DNA from: AP-15 sp050729795
Lineage (GTDB): Bacteria; Pseudomonadota; Alphaproteobacteria; ATCC43930; CGMCC-115725
Direction of reading: 5' to 3'
NCBI GenBank assembly: GCA_050729795.1
Contig: JBOHME010000008.1
Location: forward strand, 1 to 64,000
DNA: 64,000 bases
Made by a program: the position numbers and the translations under genes. This document shows, one piece after another, positions 9,875 through 18,686 of this stretch. Position 1 is the stretch's first letter; every line of letters starts with the position of its first letter. The notes under the pieces were generated by a model. The model was not told where the DNA came from and ran no database searches. It saw only the letters and a list, made by a program, of their open reading frames with translations.

Positions 9875-11161
9875 TCAGGCCGCTGCGATCGGGCTCACGC
9901 GACCGACCGCGGCACCCGGCCGCTCGACGATCGGGCCGTGCGCCGGACGCGCATAGGTGGCTTCGAGCCGTTCGACCGCGGCGGCGACCGCGAGACGCAG
10001 CCCGGCCTCGTTGAAAAAAGATCCCGGCAGCATGCAGCGCGCCGCGAGAACCCGGCGGAACGCGTCGAACAGCTCGCCATCGGGAGGTGCTGCTCGATGC
10101 CAGAAATCGTCGAGCTCCCCCTGAAACGTCAGCCCCGGAATATCGTACACTGCCTTTCCCAAGGCGATCACCGGCAGCCCATTGGCGAGACCCTGAGCAC
10201 CCACCGTGCTGTTGACGGTGATCACCGCGCAGCTGCGCGCCAACACCTTGCTGAGATCGCCGCCATCGAGCACGACGATGCGCTCGGTGATCATCAGCTC
10301 GGCCGCGAGGTGACCCAACATCCCGGCCCAATCGACGAGCCCGCTGTCAAACGGGTGAAGCTTGACGAGGAGCTGCGAGTGCTGCGGCGCATGCCGGGCA
10401 AACGAGATCAGCACGTGCTCGATCGCCAGGTGCATCGCGCGGAACGGCGAATGCACCCGCATCTGGTAGTCGCAATCGAGCTGCAGCGGGAAAAAGTAAA
10501 CGGGGCCATCACCCAGAGTTTTGAACGCTTCGCCCGCTCGCCGCTCGGACCGCCGCATCAGCGCGAGGCGGCGCAGCCAGCCCGCATATTCGACCAGCTG
10601 ATGATAGGGACGATGGGTACGGTAATACGGAAACCGCCACATCCAGGCCATCGACGACAGATTGTAGAGGACGTCCTCATAGGCCCGGCGGCTGAAGCGG
10701 CCCGGCACGCTCGGCGGCCGGTCCCACTCGGGCAGCCCAACCGCCCGCTCGCGGTACCAGTCGGGGTCACGCGGCAGCGACGAAAAGCCGTTGACGCCGC
10801 CTTCTTCGAACGTCACCCAATCCGGCCGGATATAGCCTTCCTCGGCAACATGGACGCGCAACACACGACGTTCGGCAATTTGGATGGCGGCCCGATGCAG
10901 CGGCCGGCAGTCACCGAACAGGATGATGTCGCTGACCGCGTTGTCGACCACCAGACGGTCCAGAAATTCGGGCCATTCGTGCTCGCGGCCGCGAAAATCG
11001 ACGGCTCCAGGCAGGTGCCAGAACACCCGGTCGCCGCCGTTGAAGTTGACCCGGTGGACGGCGTGGCCGCGCGCCAGCAGGGCGTGGCCGAGACGCTCGA
11101 AAAAGCGCGTCGCCATGCCCTGAAGGAACAGAAAGCTGCGCCCTGACGACGCCGGCGTCAC
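9875..11161 (-). CDS. Capsule polysaccharide biosynthesis/export protein, KpsS-like
   Basis: This protein of 428 residues resembles capsular polysaccharide KpsS/KpsC-like glycosyltransferases, which build or link the sugar acceptor of exported capsule. The N-terminal FLFLQGMATRFFERLGHALL, the middle DIILFGDCRPLHR and HVAEEGYIRPDWVTFE, and the later LLVKLHPFDSGL and ITVNSTVGAQGL are the conserved stretches of that family. The start is a GTG at 11161; it must lie upstream of FLFLQG, and no better site exists. It stands alone upstream of the atp operon on the same strand, with no other capsule gene visible beside it. Confidence 0.82.
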   Translation of the reverse strand: MTPASSGRSFLFLQGMATRFFERLGHALLARGHAVHRVNFNGGDRVFWHLPGAVDFRGREHEWPEFLDRLVVDNAVSDIILFGDCRPLHRAAIQIAERRVLRVHVAEEGYIRPDWVTFEEGGVNGFSSLPRDPDWYRERAVGLPEWDRPPSVPGRFSRRAYEDVLYNLSSMAWMWRFPYYRTHRPYHQLVEYAGWLRRLALMRRSERRAGEAFKTLGDGPVYFFPLQLDCDYQMRVHSPFRAMHLAIEHVLISFARHAPQHSQLLVKLHPFDSGLVDWAGMLGHLAAELMITERIVVLDGGDLSKVLARSCAVITVNSTVGAQGLANGLPVIALGKAVYDIPGLTFQGELDDFWHRAAPPDGELFDAFRRVLAARCMLPGSFFNEAGLRLAVAAAVERLEATYARPAHGPIVERPGAAVGRVSPIAAA

Positions 11162-11426
11162 GATCGAGCGTCGACGGGTGCCGCCACGCCGGCGGGGTTG
11201 ATCACGTGGAATAGCACCTTGTCCCCCAAACCCGACCTCATCGCCTGATCGATGAACGTCAAGTCCGTTCTGCTACTTTCCGTCAGGTTCGCGGCCGATG
11301 TCCATTGATTTCTGCGCCGCGCGCCAAGGAGGCATTTGAGCGAATTTTTCGCCGCCGTTCATCGTTTCTAAGGACGTGCGCCTCGATCCTGCTGCGCGGC
11401 ATGACCGCCGGGGATCGGGATCGTCG

Positions 11427-11840
11427 ATGGCAAATGTTCTGTTGGCCGAACCGGATCGTTGGATCCGGCAATTCGTGGCCGGCATCCTCGGTGATAGCGG
11501 TCATCGGGTCGAGGCGTGCGGTGGTGGTGAGGAGGCTTGCGGCCGGCTCGGCCTCGGGACGGTGGACGTCGTGGTCAGCGATTTGGTGTTGAGTGGTGGG
11601 GGCGAGGGCGCGGTCTTCGGGCGCAGCTGCGCAGCACTGGGCATCCCGACAATCACTCTGAGCGGGTGCGAGTACCGGGCCGGCCGGGGACCAGCAAAGC
11701 GGCCGCCCGCGCTCGTAGAAAAGCCGTTCCGTTTCGCCGATCTGCAGCGCGTGCTCGATGCGGTGGAGCGACGCTCCCGCCTGCCATCGCCGGAGGATGA
11801 CGCATCCCGGCTGGCGGCCCGCCTGGAGCCGGCCGGCTAA
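11427..11840 (+). CDS. Stand-alone response-regulator receiver domain
   Basis: This protein of 137 residues consists only of a CheY-like receiver. The acidic pocket (AEPD near residue 8), the phospho-acceptor Asp in VVVSDLVLSGG (about residue 52), the switch Thr/Ser region TITLSG and the conserved Lys in LVEKPF are in the expected order. There is no output domain, so it is likely a phosphorelay intermediate or protein-interaction switch. Start 11427 is the ATG before the first strand (MANVLLAEPD). No histidine kinase lies nearby. The end of the gene runs into a tandem repeat. Confidence 0.75.
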   Translation: MANVLLAEPDRWIRQFVAGILGDSGHRVEACGGGEEACGRLGLGTVDVVVSDLVLSGGGEGAVFGRSCAALGIPTITLSGCEYRAGRGPAKRPPALVEKPFRFADLQRVLDAVERRSRLPSPEDDASRLAARLEPAG

Positions 11841-11870
11841 AAACGGCGGTTCGCATCGCTTCCGCCGCAA

Positions 11871-11935
11871 GCGCGGTCGGGTGCAGGCAGGCGCGGCCGG
11901 GTGCAGGCAGGGCGCGGTCGGGTGCAGGCAGGGCG
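11871..11935. repeat. 20-21 bp tandem repeat, 3 copies
   Basis: Three adjacent copies of a unit reading about GCGCGGYCGGGTGCAGGCAG fill the gap between the receiver gene and the end of tlyA. Copies differ by single bases or one-base length changes. There are no spacers, so this is a minisatellite and not CRISPR. Confidence 0.8.
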
Positions 11936-11963
11936 ACGCCTCAGCGGGTGGCTCGGCAGCAAC

Positions 11964-12704
11964 TCAGGCTTTGGCAGCGTAAAGCAGAAACTCACGGTTG
12001 CCGTCCGGACCCAGAACGGGGCTCCCGGTAATGCCGATCACGGTCCAGCCGGGTCGGCTGCCGATCCAGGCTGCGACACGGTCGCAGACCGCGCGATGCA
12101 CGGCAGGGTCGCGCACGACCCCGCCTTTGCCGACATGCTCGCGGCCTGCTTCGAATTGCGGCTTGACGAGCGCCACCAGACCTGCCTGTGGCGCGGTCAA
12201 CGCGAGCCCCGCCGGGAGCACGGTCGCCAGCCCGATAAAGCTCGCATCGCAAGTGACAATCTCGACCGGCTCGGGAATATGGTCGGCTGACAATCGGCGG
12301 GCATTCAGCCGCTCGAGCACAATGACACGCGGGTCTTGCCGCAGCTTCCAGGCGAGCTGGCCGTGTCCGACATCGACCGCGTAGACGCGGCTCGCGCCGC
12401 GCACCAGCAGCACCTCGGAAAAGCCGCCGGTCGAGGCGCCGATATCGAGGGCCACCAAGTCGGTGATTCTGATACCGAAATGATCAAGCGCATGAGCGAG
12501 CTTGATCCCGCCGCGCGACACCCACGGGTGGTCGCGGCCTCTGACCGTCAGCACCGTATCGGTGCCGAGCGGATCGCCCGCCTTGGCGATCCTGCGCTCG
12601 TCGGCGAAGACGAGGCCAGCGAGGATCAGCGCCTGCGCCCGTGTCCGGCTTTCGGCGAGCCCGCGCTCGACCAGCAGCCGATCGGCCCGCAGCTTTGCCG
12701 GCAA
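11964..12704 (-). CDS. tlyA: TlyA-family rRNA 2'-O-methyltransferase
   Basis: This is a 246-residue hemolysin A/TlyA family protein: an N-terminal S4 RNA-binding domain (KLRADRLLVERGLAESRTRA) followed by an FtsJ-like Rossmann methyltransferase with the SAM motif VALDIGASTGGFSEVLL and the downstream LVALVKPQFEAGREHVGKGG. The family methylates 16S/23S rRNA ribose in well-studied members; a hemolysin role is historical. The start is a TTG at 12704, needed to keep the S4 domain whole. It lies 11 bp after dxs, a very common alphaproteobacterial arrangement. Confidence 0.9.
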   Translation of the reverse strand: MPAKLRADRLLVERGLAESRTRAQALILAGLVFADERRIAKAGDPLGTDTVLTVRGRDHPWVSRGGIKLAHALDHFGIRITDLVALDIGASTGGFSEVLLVRGASRVYAVDVGHGQLAWKLRQDPRVIVLERLNARRLSADHIPEPVEIVTCDASFIGLATVLPAGLALTAPQAGLVALVKPQFEAGREHVGKGGVVRDPAVHRAVCDRVAAWIGSRPGWTVIGITGSPVLGPDGNREFLLYAAKA

Positions 12705-12715
12705 GCCCGGAACGG

Positions 12716-14656
12716 CTAGGCGCGGGCGGGCTGCGCGGCGATTTCGCGACCGAGCGCCGACAGCGCCATGGCCACGATATGGCTCGCGTTGAGCCCGGCC
12801 AGATCGTATTGCGCCTGCGGGCTGTCGTGATCGAGAAAGCGATCGGGCAGCACCATGCTGCGGATTTTGAGCCCGTGATCGAGCAGGCCACTCATCGCCA
12901 AATGCTGCAGCACATGGCTGCCAAAGCCGCCGATCGCCCCTTCCTCGATCGTGATCAAGACCTCGTGCTCACGCGCCAGACGGCTGACGAGATCGGTATC
13001 GAGCGGCTTGGCGAAACGGGCATCGGCCACCGTCGTCGAGAGGCCGTAGGCGGCCAACTCCTGCGCCGCTTTCAGGCATTCGGCGAGGCGGCCGCCAAAG
13101 CTCAAAAGCGCGATCGTATTGCCCTCGCGCAGGATGCGGCCGCGGCCGATCTCAAGCGGCACGCCCTGTTCCGGCAAAGCCACGCCAACCCCTTCGCCAC
13201 GCGGGAAGCGCACCGCGGAGGGCGCATCGTCGATCGCCACACAGGTCGAGACCATGTGCACGAGCTCCGCTTCGTCGGCGGCGGCCATGATCACAAAACC
13301 CGGCAGGCAGCCGAGATAGGTGATATCGAACGATCCGGCATGGGTCTGGCCGTCCTGACCGACGAGCCCCGCCCGATCGATCGCAAAACGCACCGGCAAT
13401 TTCTGGATCGCGACGTCGTGCACCACCTGGTCGTAGGCGCGCTGCAGAAAGGTCGAGTAGATCGCTGCGAACGGCTTCATCCCTTCGGCGGCGAGACCGG
13501 CGGCGAACGTGACCGCGTGCTGCTCGGCGATACCGACATCGAAGCAGCGTTTGGGAAACTTGTCGCCGAACAGGTTGAGCCCGGTTCCCGACGGCATCGC
13601 CGCCGTGATCGCGACGATCCGGTCGTCCGCCTCGGCTTCCTTGATCAGCGATTTGGCGAAGACCGTCGTATAGGCCGGCGCTTTGGGGGTCGATTTCGCC
13701 TGCGCGCCGGTGATCACGTCGAATTTGGCGACGCTGTGCCATTTGTCGTCGGCCTGCTCGGCCGACAGGTAGCCGTGGCCTTTTTCGGTGACCGCGTGCA
13801 CCAGGATCGGGCCGGATTCCCTGGTATCGCGGACGTTCTTCAGCACCGGCAGCAGATGATCGATATTGTGGCCGTCGATCGGGCCGACGTAATAGAACCC
13901 CATCTCCTCGAACAGGGTGCCGCCGGTGACAAAGCCGCGGGCCAATTCCTCGGCGCGCCGGGCCGCATCTTCGAGCGGCTTGGGAAAGTGCCGCGCCACC
14001 TCCTTGGCGATGTGGCGCAGCGACATGAACGATTTCGACGATAAAAGGCGCGACAGGTACGCGCTCATCGCGCCAACCGGCGGAGCGATCGACATGTCGT
14101 TGTCGTTCAGGATCACGATCAGCCGCGAATCCATCGCACCGGCATTGTTCATCGCCTCATAGGCCATGCCGGCGCTCATCGCGCCATCGCCGATGACCGC
14201 GATCACATTGCGCCGCTCGCCGCGAAAATCGCGGGCGACCGCCATACCCAGCCCCGCCGAGATCGAGGTCGAGCTGTGCGCCGCGCCAAACGGGTCGTAT
14301 TCGCTCTCCGAGCGCTTGGTGAAGCCGCTGAGCCCGCCGCCCTGACGGATCGTGCGGATGCGGTCGCGGCGGCCCGTCAGGATTTTGTGCGGGTAGGCCT
14401 GGTGGCCGACATCCCAGATCAGCCGGTCGTTCGGCGTGTCGAACACATAGTGCAACGCCACGGTCAGCTCGACGACACCGAGCCCGGCGCCAAAATGACC
14501 CCCGGTGATCGAGACCGCATCGATCAATTCACCGCGCAACTCATCGGCGAGCTGCCGCAAATCCGATTCCGGCAGGCGGCGCAGATCGGCCGGCACGTCG
14601 ATCCGGTCGAGCAATGGAGTCCGATTGGAAATCGGACGATTCGGGTTCGAATCCAA
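12716..14656 (-). CDS. dxs: 1-deoxy-D-xylulose-5-phosphate synthase
   Basis: This enzyme is the first step of the MEP isoprenoid pathway, condensing pyruvate and glyceraldehyde 3-phosphate with TPP. It has 646 residues with the family landmarks LIWDVGHQAYPHKILTGR, the TPP/Mg site AVIGDGAMSAGMAYEAMNNA, and transketolase-type pyrimidine-binding and C-terminal domains (DVGIAEQHAVTFAAGLA). The start is a TTG at 14656 with GAGGAG eight bases upstream. It sits between ispA (11 bp) and tlyA (11 bp) in one transcript, placing both the source and the elongation of isoprenoids together. Confidence 0.97.
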   Translation of the reverse strand: MDSNPNRPISNRTPLLDRIDVPADLRRLPESDLRQLADELRGELIDAVSITGGHFGAGLGVVELTVALHYVFDTPNDRLIWDVGHQAYPHKILTGRRDRIRTIRQGGGLSGFTKRSESEYDPFGAAHSSTSISAGLGMAVARDFRGERRNVIAVIGDGAMSAGMAYEAMNNAGAMDSRLIVILNDNDMSIAPPVGAMSAYLSRLLSSKSFMSLRHIAKEVARHFPKPLEDAARRAEELARGFVTGGTLFEEMGFYYVGPIDGHNIDHLLPVLKNVRDTRESGPILVHAVTEKGHGYLSAEQADDKWHSVAKFDVITGAQAKSTPKAPAYTTVFAKSLIKEAEADDRIVAITAAMPSGTGLNLFGDKFPKRCFDVGIAEQHAVTFAAGLAAEGMKPFAAIYSTFLQRAYDQVVHDVAIQKLPVRFAIDRAGLVGQDGQTHAGSFDITYLGCLPGFVIMAAADEAELVHMVSTCVAIDDAPSAVRFPRGEGVGVALPEQGVPLEIGRGRILREGNTIALLSFGGRLAECLKAAQELAAYGLSTTVADARFAKPLDTDLVSRLAREHEVLITIEEGAIGGFGSHVLQHLAMSGLLDHGLKIRSMVLPDRFLDHDSPQAQYDLAGLNASHIVAMALSALGREIAAQPARA

Positions 14657-14667
14657 TGCTGCGCTCC

Positions 14668-15609
14668 TCAGGTGCGGCGGCTGATCACGAATCGCGCCAC
14701 CTCTCTTAAAAGTTCCGCTCTTCGCTCGAACAAATCAAGATGCGCGACGGCTTGGCGTACCAGGAGCTCGGCCTGTTCGCGCGCGCGCTCGATACCGAGG
14801 ATTGAGACAAATGTCGCCTTGCCGGCTGCGGCGTCGGCTCCGACCGGTTTGCCGGTCTCGGCCGCCGATCCTTCGACATCCAACAGATCGTCGGCGATCT
14901 GAAAGGCAAGACCGAGATCGTGCGCGTAGCCGCGCAGCGCTGCTCGCGCTTCGGGGGCGGCTTTTGCGAGAATTGCACCGGCCTCGCTCGAAAAAGCGAT
15001 CAACGCACCGGTCTTCATGCGCTGCAGGCGGGTGATCGCACCGATATCGAGAGTCTGCCGCTCGGCGATCAGATCGATCATCTGGCCGCCGACCATGCCG
15101 GCGGGCCCGGCGGCCGCAGCCAGCGCCGATACCAATTCACAGCGAACCGCCGGATCGGCATGGGTGTCGGGGTGTGCCAGCACCTCAAAGGCAAGGGTCA
15201 GCAATCCATCGCCGGCGAGGATCGCGGTCGCCTCGTCGAATTGCTGGTGGCAGGTCGGCCGGCCGCGGCGCAAATCACTGTCGTCCATCGCCGGCAGATC
15301 GTCATGCACCAGCGAATAAGCATGGACCATCTCGATCGCCGCCGCCACCTGCAAGGCGCAATGGCGGGCGACCCCGAACAGCCGCGCCCCGGCCAGCACC
15401 AGCAACGGGCGCAGCCGCTTGCCCGGGGCCAGCGCCGAATAGCGCATCGCCTCCATGACGCGGGCCTCGATGTCCGGCGCCACCACCAACAGGCGGTCGA
15501 GCACCGAATCGGTCAGCGCGGCGGCCTGTGCCGACGCTTCGGGAAACGAGGCCGCATCCGCCCACAGCGTGTCAGTCAAGGTTCGCCGGCTCCGCCGCAA
15601 TCGCGCCAT
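14668..15609 (-). CDS. ispA: Farnesyl/geranyl diphosphate synthase
   Basis: This is a short-chain polyprenyl diphosphate synthase joining IPP to DMAPP/GPP. Both aspartate-rich motifs are present: LVHDDLPAMDDSDLRRGRPT and AFQIADDLLDVEG. Length is 313 residues from the ATG at 15609, which overlaps xseB by 38 bp; a TTG at 15579 would give 303 residues and near-contact with the xseB stop, and I consider either possible. Downstream products feed quinones and hopanoids; the hopanoid transporter hpnN lies at the far end of this window. Confidence 0.93.
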   Translation of the reverse strand: MARLRRSRRTLTDTLWADAASFPEASAQAAALTDSVLDRLLVVAPDIEARVMEAMRYSALAPGKRLRPLLVLAGARLFGVARHCALQVAAAIEMVHAYSLVHDDLPAMDDSDLRRGRPTCHQQFDEATAILAGDGLLTLAFEVLAHPDTHADPAVRCELVSALAAAAGPAGMVGGQMIDLIAERQTLDIGAITRLQRMKTGALIAFSSEAGAILAKAAPEARAALRGYAHDLGLAFQIADDLLDVEGSAAETGKPVGADAAAGKATFVSILGIERAREQAELLVRQAVAHLDLFERRAELLREVARFVISRRT

Positions 15610-15823
15610 CGGGGCCGATGATGATCCGCTCGACCCGCTGCTGCGCTTCGTTGAGCTTTCGTTCGCAATGCTGCTTCAGCTGCGCCCCGCGCTCATAGGA
15701 TTGGATCGCCTCGTCGAGCTTGACCTGCCCGGCTTCGAGCCGCCGCACGATCTGCTCGAGCTCGGCAAGCGCGTCCTCAAAGCTCATTGCCGCGATATCG
15801 GGGGGCAGGCTGGTGTCGGCCAT
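15572..15823 (-). CDS. xseB: Exodeoxyribonuclease VII small subunit
   Basis: This is an 83-residue helical subunit of exonuclease VII, which degrades single-stranded DNA together with XseA (not in this window). The hallmark SFEDALAELEQIVRRLEAG and LDEAIQSYERGAQLKQHCE are intact. Start 15823 (MADTSLPPD) gives the family length. It overlaps or abuts ispA, the standard xseB-ispA-dxs order. Confidence 0.94.
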   Translation of the reverse strand: MADTSLPPDIAAMSFEDALAELEQIVRRLEAGQVKLDEAIQSYERGAQLKQHCERKLNEAQQRVERIIIGPDGAIAAEPANLD

Positions 15824-15950
15824 GAGGACTCTTTTAGCAGACGGCTCGAGGTCTGTCGGCTGCCCCGGCAGCTTGCGGGACCGGGAAGCCGGCCAAAAGT
15901 TGCCATATTGCAACACTGGTCGCCCCAATCCGTCCCACGCCCAATCCGTC

Positions 15951-16877
15951 TCAGGCTCGCATCAGGACGCGCAGATGCGCGGCGGCGCTAGCGCCGAGCG
16001 CGGCCAGATCATACCCGCCCTCGAGCGTCGATACGAGCCGCCCTTGGGCATGTCGCAACGCGATCCCGCAAAGCTCCTCGGTAATCCATGCGAAATCGGC
16101 CTCGTCGAGCATCAGCTGGGCCAGCGGGTCCGCTTGGTGAGCGTCGAAACCGGCCGAGATCAGCACCAGCTCCGGGCTGAACGCGTCGAGCGCCGGCAGC
16201 ACCTGTCCCTTCATTGCCAGCCGGAACGGACCCGAGCCCGACATTGGCCGCAGCGGCACGTTGACGATATTGCCCATTCCGGTTTCGCTGGCCGCACCGG
16301 TGCCGGGATAGAGCGGGGATTGGTGCGTCGAGGCGTAAAACAGGCTGTCGTCGGGGGCGAAAGCGGCCTGGGTGCCGTTGCCGTGATGCACGTCGAAATC
16401 GACCACCGCGACGCGTTCGAGGCGATGCACGTCACGGGCGCGCAGCGCGCCGATCGCGACATTGTTGAACAGGCAGAAGCCCATCGCCCGCTCCGGCTCG
16501 GCGTGATGGCCGGGCGGGCGCACCGCACAAAAGGCATTGTCGGCCTCGCCCGCGACGACGGCATCGACCGCTGCCACCACCGCCCCGGCCGCGTGCAGCG
16601 CTGCCCGCCCCGATCCCGGCGACAGCACCGTGTCGGCATCGATCGCCGCATGCCCCGACCTGGGCACCGCGCCGAGCACCCGCTCGACATGGCGGCGGGA
16701 ATGGATCCGCAGCACATCGTCGAGCGCCGCCTGTGGCGCCTGGCGGCGTTCGAGCGCGGCGAATTGTGGGCCGGAGATCGCCGCCAGCACGGCCCGCAGC
16801 CGGTCCGGTGATTCCGGGTGATGGTCTCCGGGATCGTGCTCGAGACAGGCGTCATGGGTATAGAGAAATGTGGTCAT
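15951..16877 (-). CDS. Histone-deacetylase-like (class II) amidohydrolase
   Basis: This is a 308-residue member of the arginase/deacetylase fold family (acetoin utilization AcuC / acetylpolyamine amidohydrolase-like). Zinc and catalytic residues are visible: AVRPPGHHAEPERAMGFCLF near residue 128, VVDFDVHHGNGTQ near 170 and the substrate-proximal SAGFDAHQADP near 250. It removes acetyl groups from amines or proteins; the physiological substrate in bacteria is uncertain. The start at 16877 gives MTTFLYTHDACLEHDPGDHH. It lies 127 bp before xseB and heads the isoprenoid block. Confidence 0.88.
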   Translation of the reverse strand: MTTFLYTHDACLEHDPGDHHPESPDRLRAVLAAISGPQFAALERRQAPQAALDDVLRIHSRRHVERVLGAVPRSGHAAIDADTVLSPGSGRAALHAAGAVVAAVDAVVAGEADNAFCAVRPPGHHAEPERAMGFCLFNNVAIGALRARDVHRLERVAVVDFDVHHGNGTQAAFAPDDSLFYASTHQSPLYPGTGAASETGMGNIVNVPLRPMSGSGPFRLAMKGQVLPALDAFSPELVLISAGFDAHQADPLAQLMLDEADFAWITEELCGIALRHAQGRLVSTLEGGYDLAALGASAAAHLRVLMRA

Positions 16878-16964
16878 CGGCAGACCTCGCCAGCAATTCG
16901 CCGGCAAATTGTGGCACAGTTGGGCGGGCCGCCCTAATCGGAATCACCCGAGCTCAGCCGGATC

Positions 16965-17336
16965 TCAACGGCGCTGCCAGGCATGGAGTGCTATCGCCGC
17001 CCAGCCGATCAGCAGGCTCACCCCGCCAAACGGCGTCAGCCAGGCGAAACGGGCATCCCCGATCAGCGCCAGCGCATAGAGGCTGAAGCTGAACAGGACG
17101 ATGCCGATGGCGAAGGCCGATCCGGCAATCGCAAGCGCCAGCCCCGGCCGCTCGGTGCGGTCGGCCAGCGCCGCCACGGCGAGCAGCGCTGCGGCATGGA
17201 CCAGGCCATAGAGCGCACCGGTGCGCAGCAGCTCTGCCGCGCGCAGCTCGCTTCCGGTGAAATGTGCGGCGACCGCTCCCGCCGCCACCGCGAACAGCCC
17301 GCCGAGGGCCGCCACCGCGAGCCAGCAGCGGATCAC
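16965..17336 (-). CDS. DUF423 membrane protein
   Basis: This is a 123-residue protein with four predicted membrane helices and the DUF423 (YgdD-like) signature: GAVAAHF near residue 21, TGALYGLVHAAALL near 38 and LTPFGGVSLLIGWAAIA near the end. Its function is not established. The GTG start overlaps the stop of the upstream glycosyltransferase gene as GTGA, so the two are translationally coupled. Confidence 0.85.
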   Translation of the reverse strand: MIRCWLAVAALGGLFAVAAGAVAAHFTGSELRAAELLRTGALYGLVHAAALLAVAALADRTERPGLALAIAGSAFAIGIVLFSFSLYALALIGDARFAWLTPFGGVSLLIGWAAIALHAWQRR

Positions 17337-18559
17337 CGCCGCGCCTCCCGCTCGGCAAGCGCCGCGCGATAGAGGGCAACCGTTTCGCCGGCGACGATCT
17401 CCTCGGCGAAGTGGTTTTCGATCAGCCTCCTGCCGGCTCGTCCCATGCGGTGCCGCAATAAAGGATCGGCGGCGACTGCCGCGATCGCATCGGCAAGCGC
17501 GGCGGTGTCGCGCGGCGGCACGAGAAGGCCGGTTTCGCCGGCGCGTACCACCTCGCGGCAGCCGGGCACGTCGCTGGCGACAATCGGCCGGGCGCAGGCG
17601 GCCGCCTCAATGAGCGCCTTCGGCACCCCTTCGCCATAGGTTGTCGGCAGCACGGCGATCGCCGCACGGCGCCACACCGTGCGCACATCGGCGACTTCTC
17701 CGAGCCAAGAGATGCCGGGTTCGGCGGCGAGGCGCGACAGGGTCTTTGCCGACAGCGAGCCGGTGTTGCCGGGATCTGTCGGCCCCGCCAGCTCCAGCTC
17801 GATCGCGAGCCCGCGCGAACGCAGCCGGCGAATCGCCGCGATCGCATCGAGCACCCCCTTGTCGCGCAGCATGCGTCCGACCAGCGCCACCGTGATCGGG
17901 CCGGTGCCGGGCGGCGGTGGCAATGCTGCAAAATGCGTCGTGTCGACGCCCGATCCACGGATCAGCGCAATGCGCTCGGATGCGATCCCGAGGCGCAGGA
18001 GACGGGTGGCGTCATCCGGGTTCTGCACCACGATATGCTCGCCGGCGCCGGCGGCGAGACGCACGGCCAGACCGAGCAGTGGTCGCCGCAGGCGCGCGGC
18101 GAGCGTCGTCGCCGTAAACCCGGAACCGAGCCCCATCAGGGAGTGGATCGCGACGGGCGCCTCGCGCCGATCGCGAAAGGCGAGTACACGGGCGAGACTG
18201 CCCAACAGCACCGGCTTCACCGCCACATGGTGCAGGAGATCGGGCTGCTCGTCTCGGTAGAGCCGCGCGATCGCGCGCACCGCGCGGAGCGCGCCGCCGA
18301 GCCCGTCATGCCGCCGGCGCCAGGCAAGCGGGCGCAGCGCAAAGCCTTCGTCGCGGATTTGCTCGCCGTGCCGGCCGACCCGGGTGGCGACGACGACGTC
18401 GAAACCGAAGGTGCGGGCGGCACGCGCCACCGGCAGGCGGTGCGAGCAGAAATACCAATCCTCGGTCACCAGAAACAGCAGCTTTGGCCGTCGCCCGGGA
18501 CCGCCGCCGACGGCCGGGGGCGATGACGGGCGCGGTCGGGGCGAACCGGGCTGGGTCAC
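17333..18559 (-). CDS. Glycosyltransferase family 4-like
   Basis: This is a GT-B fold glycosyltransferase of 408 residues. The N-terminal domain starts at KLLFLVTEDWYFCSHRLPVA and the C-terminal nucleotide-sugar domain has VALVGRMLRDKGV, the E-x7-E-like segment PTTYGEGVPKALIEAAACA and PIVASDVPGCREVV. It probably adds a sugar to a lipid-linked or cell-surface glycan. The start is a GTG at 18559. It is divergent from an NAD-dependent epimerase, a common pairing in polysaccharide loci; DUF423 follows in overlap. Confidence 0.87.
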   Translation of the reverse strand: MTQPGSPRPRPSSPPAVGGGPGRRPKLLFLVTEDWYFCSHRLPVARAARTFGFDVVVATRVGRHGEQIRDEGFALRPLAWRRRHDGLGGALRAVRAIARLYRDEQPDLLHHVAVKPVLLGSLARVLAFRDRREAPVAIHSLMGLGSGFTATTLAARLRRPLLGLAVRLAAGAGEHIVVQNPDDATRLLRLGIASERIALIRGSGVDTTHFAALPPPPGTGPITVALVGRMLRDKGVLDAIAAIRRLRSRGLAIELELAGPTDPGNTGSLSAKTLSRLAAEPGISWLGEVADVRTVWRRAAIAVLPTTYGEGVPKALIEAAACARPIVASDVPGCREVVRAGETGLLVPPRDTAALADAIAAVAADPLLRHRMGRAGRRLIENHFAEEIVAGETVALYRAALAEREARR

Positions 18560-18686
18560 GCGGCAGAAGGATATGACATCGCGGCCATCGCCGACGCTGT
18601 TGCCCCAAGAGCGACCTTTCTCTAATCGATCGCGATGGCAATGGCTCGCCCAATCGCGCGCCGGCGCCGCGGCGGGAGCAGATCAT

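Noticed and set aside
9797..11146. 449-codon plus-strand frame opposite the capsule-type gene
   Set aside because: The minus-strand protein has clear KpsS-like motifs; the plus-strand frame has shadow composition only.
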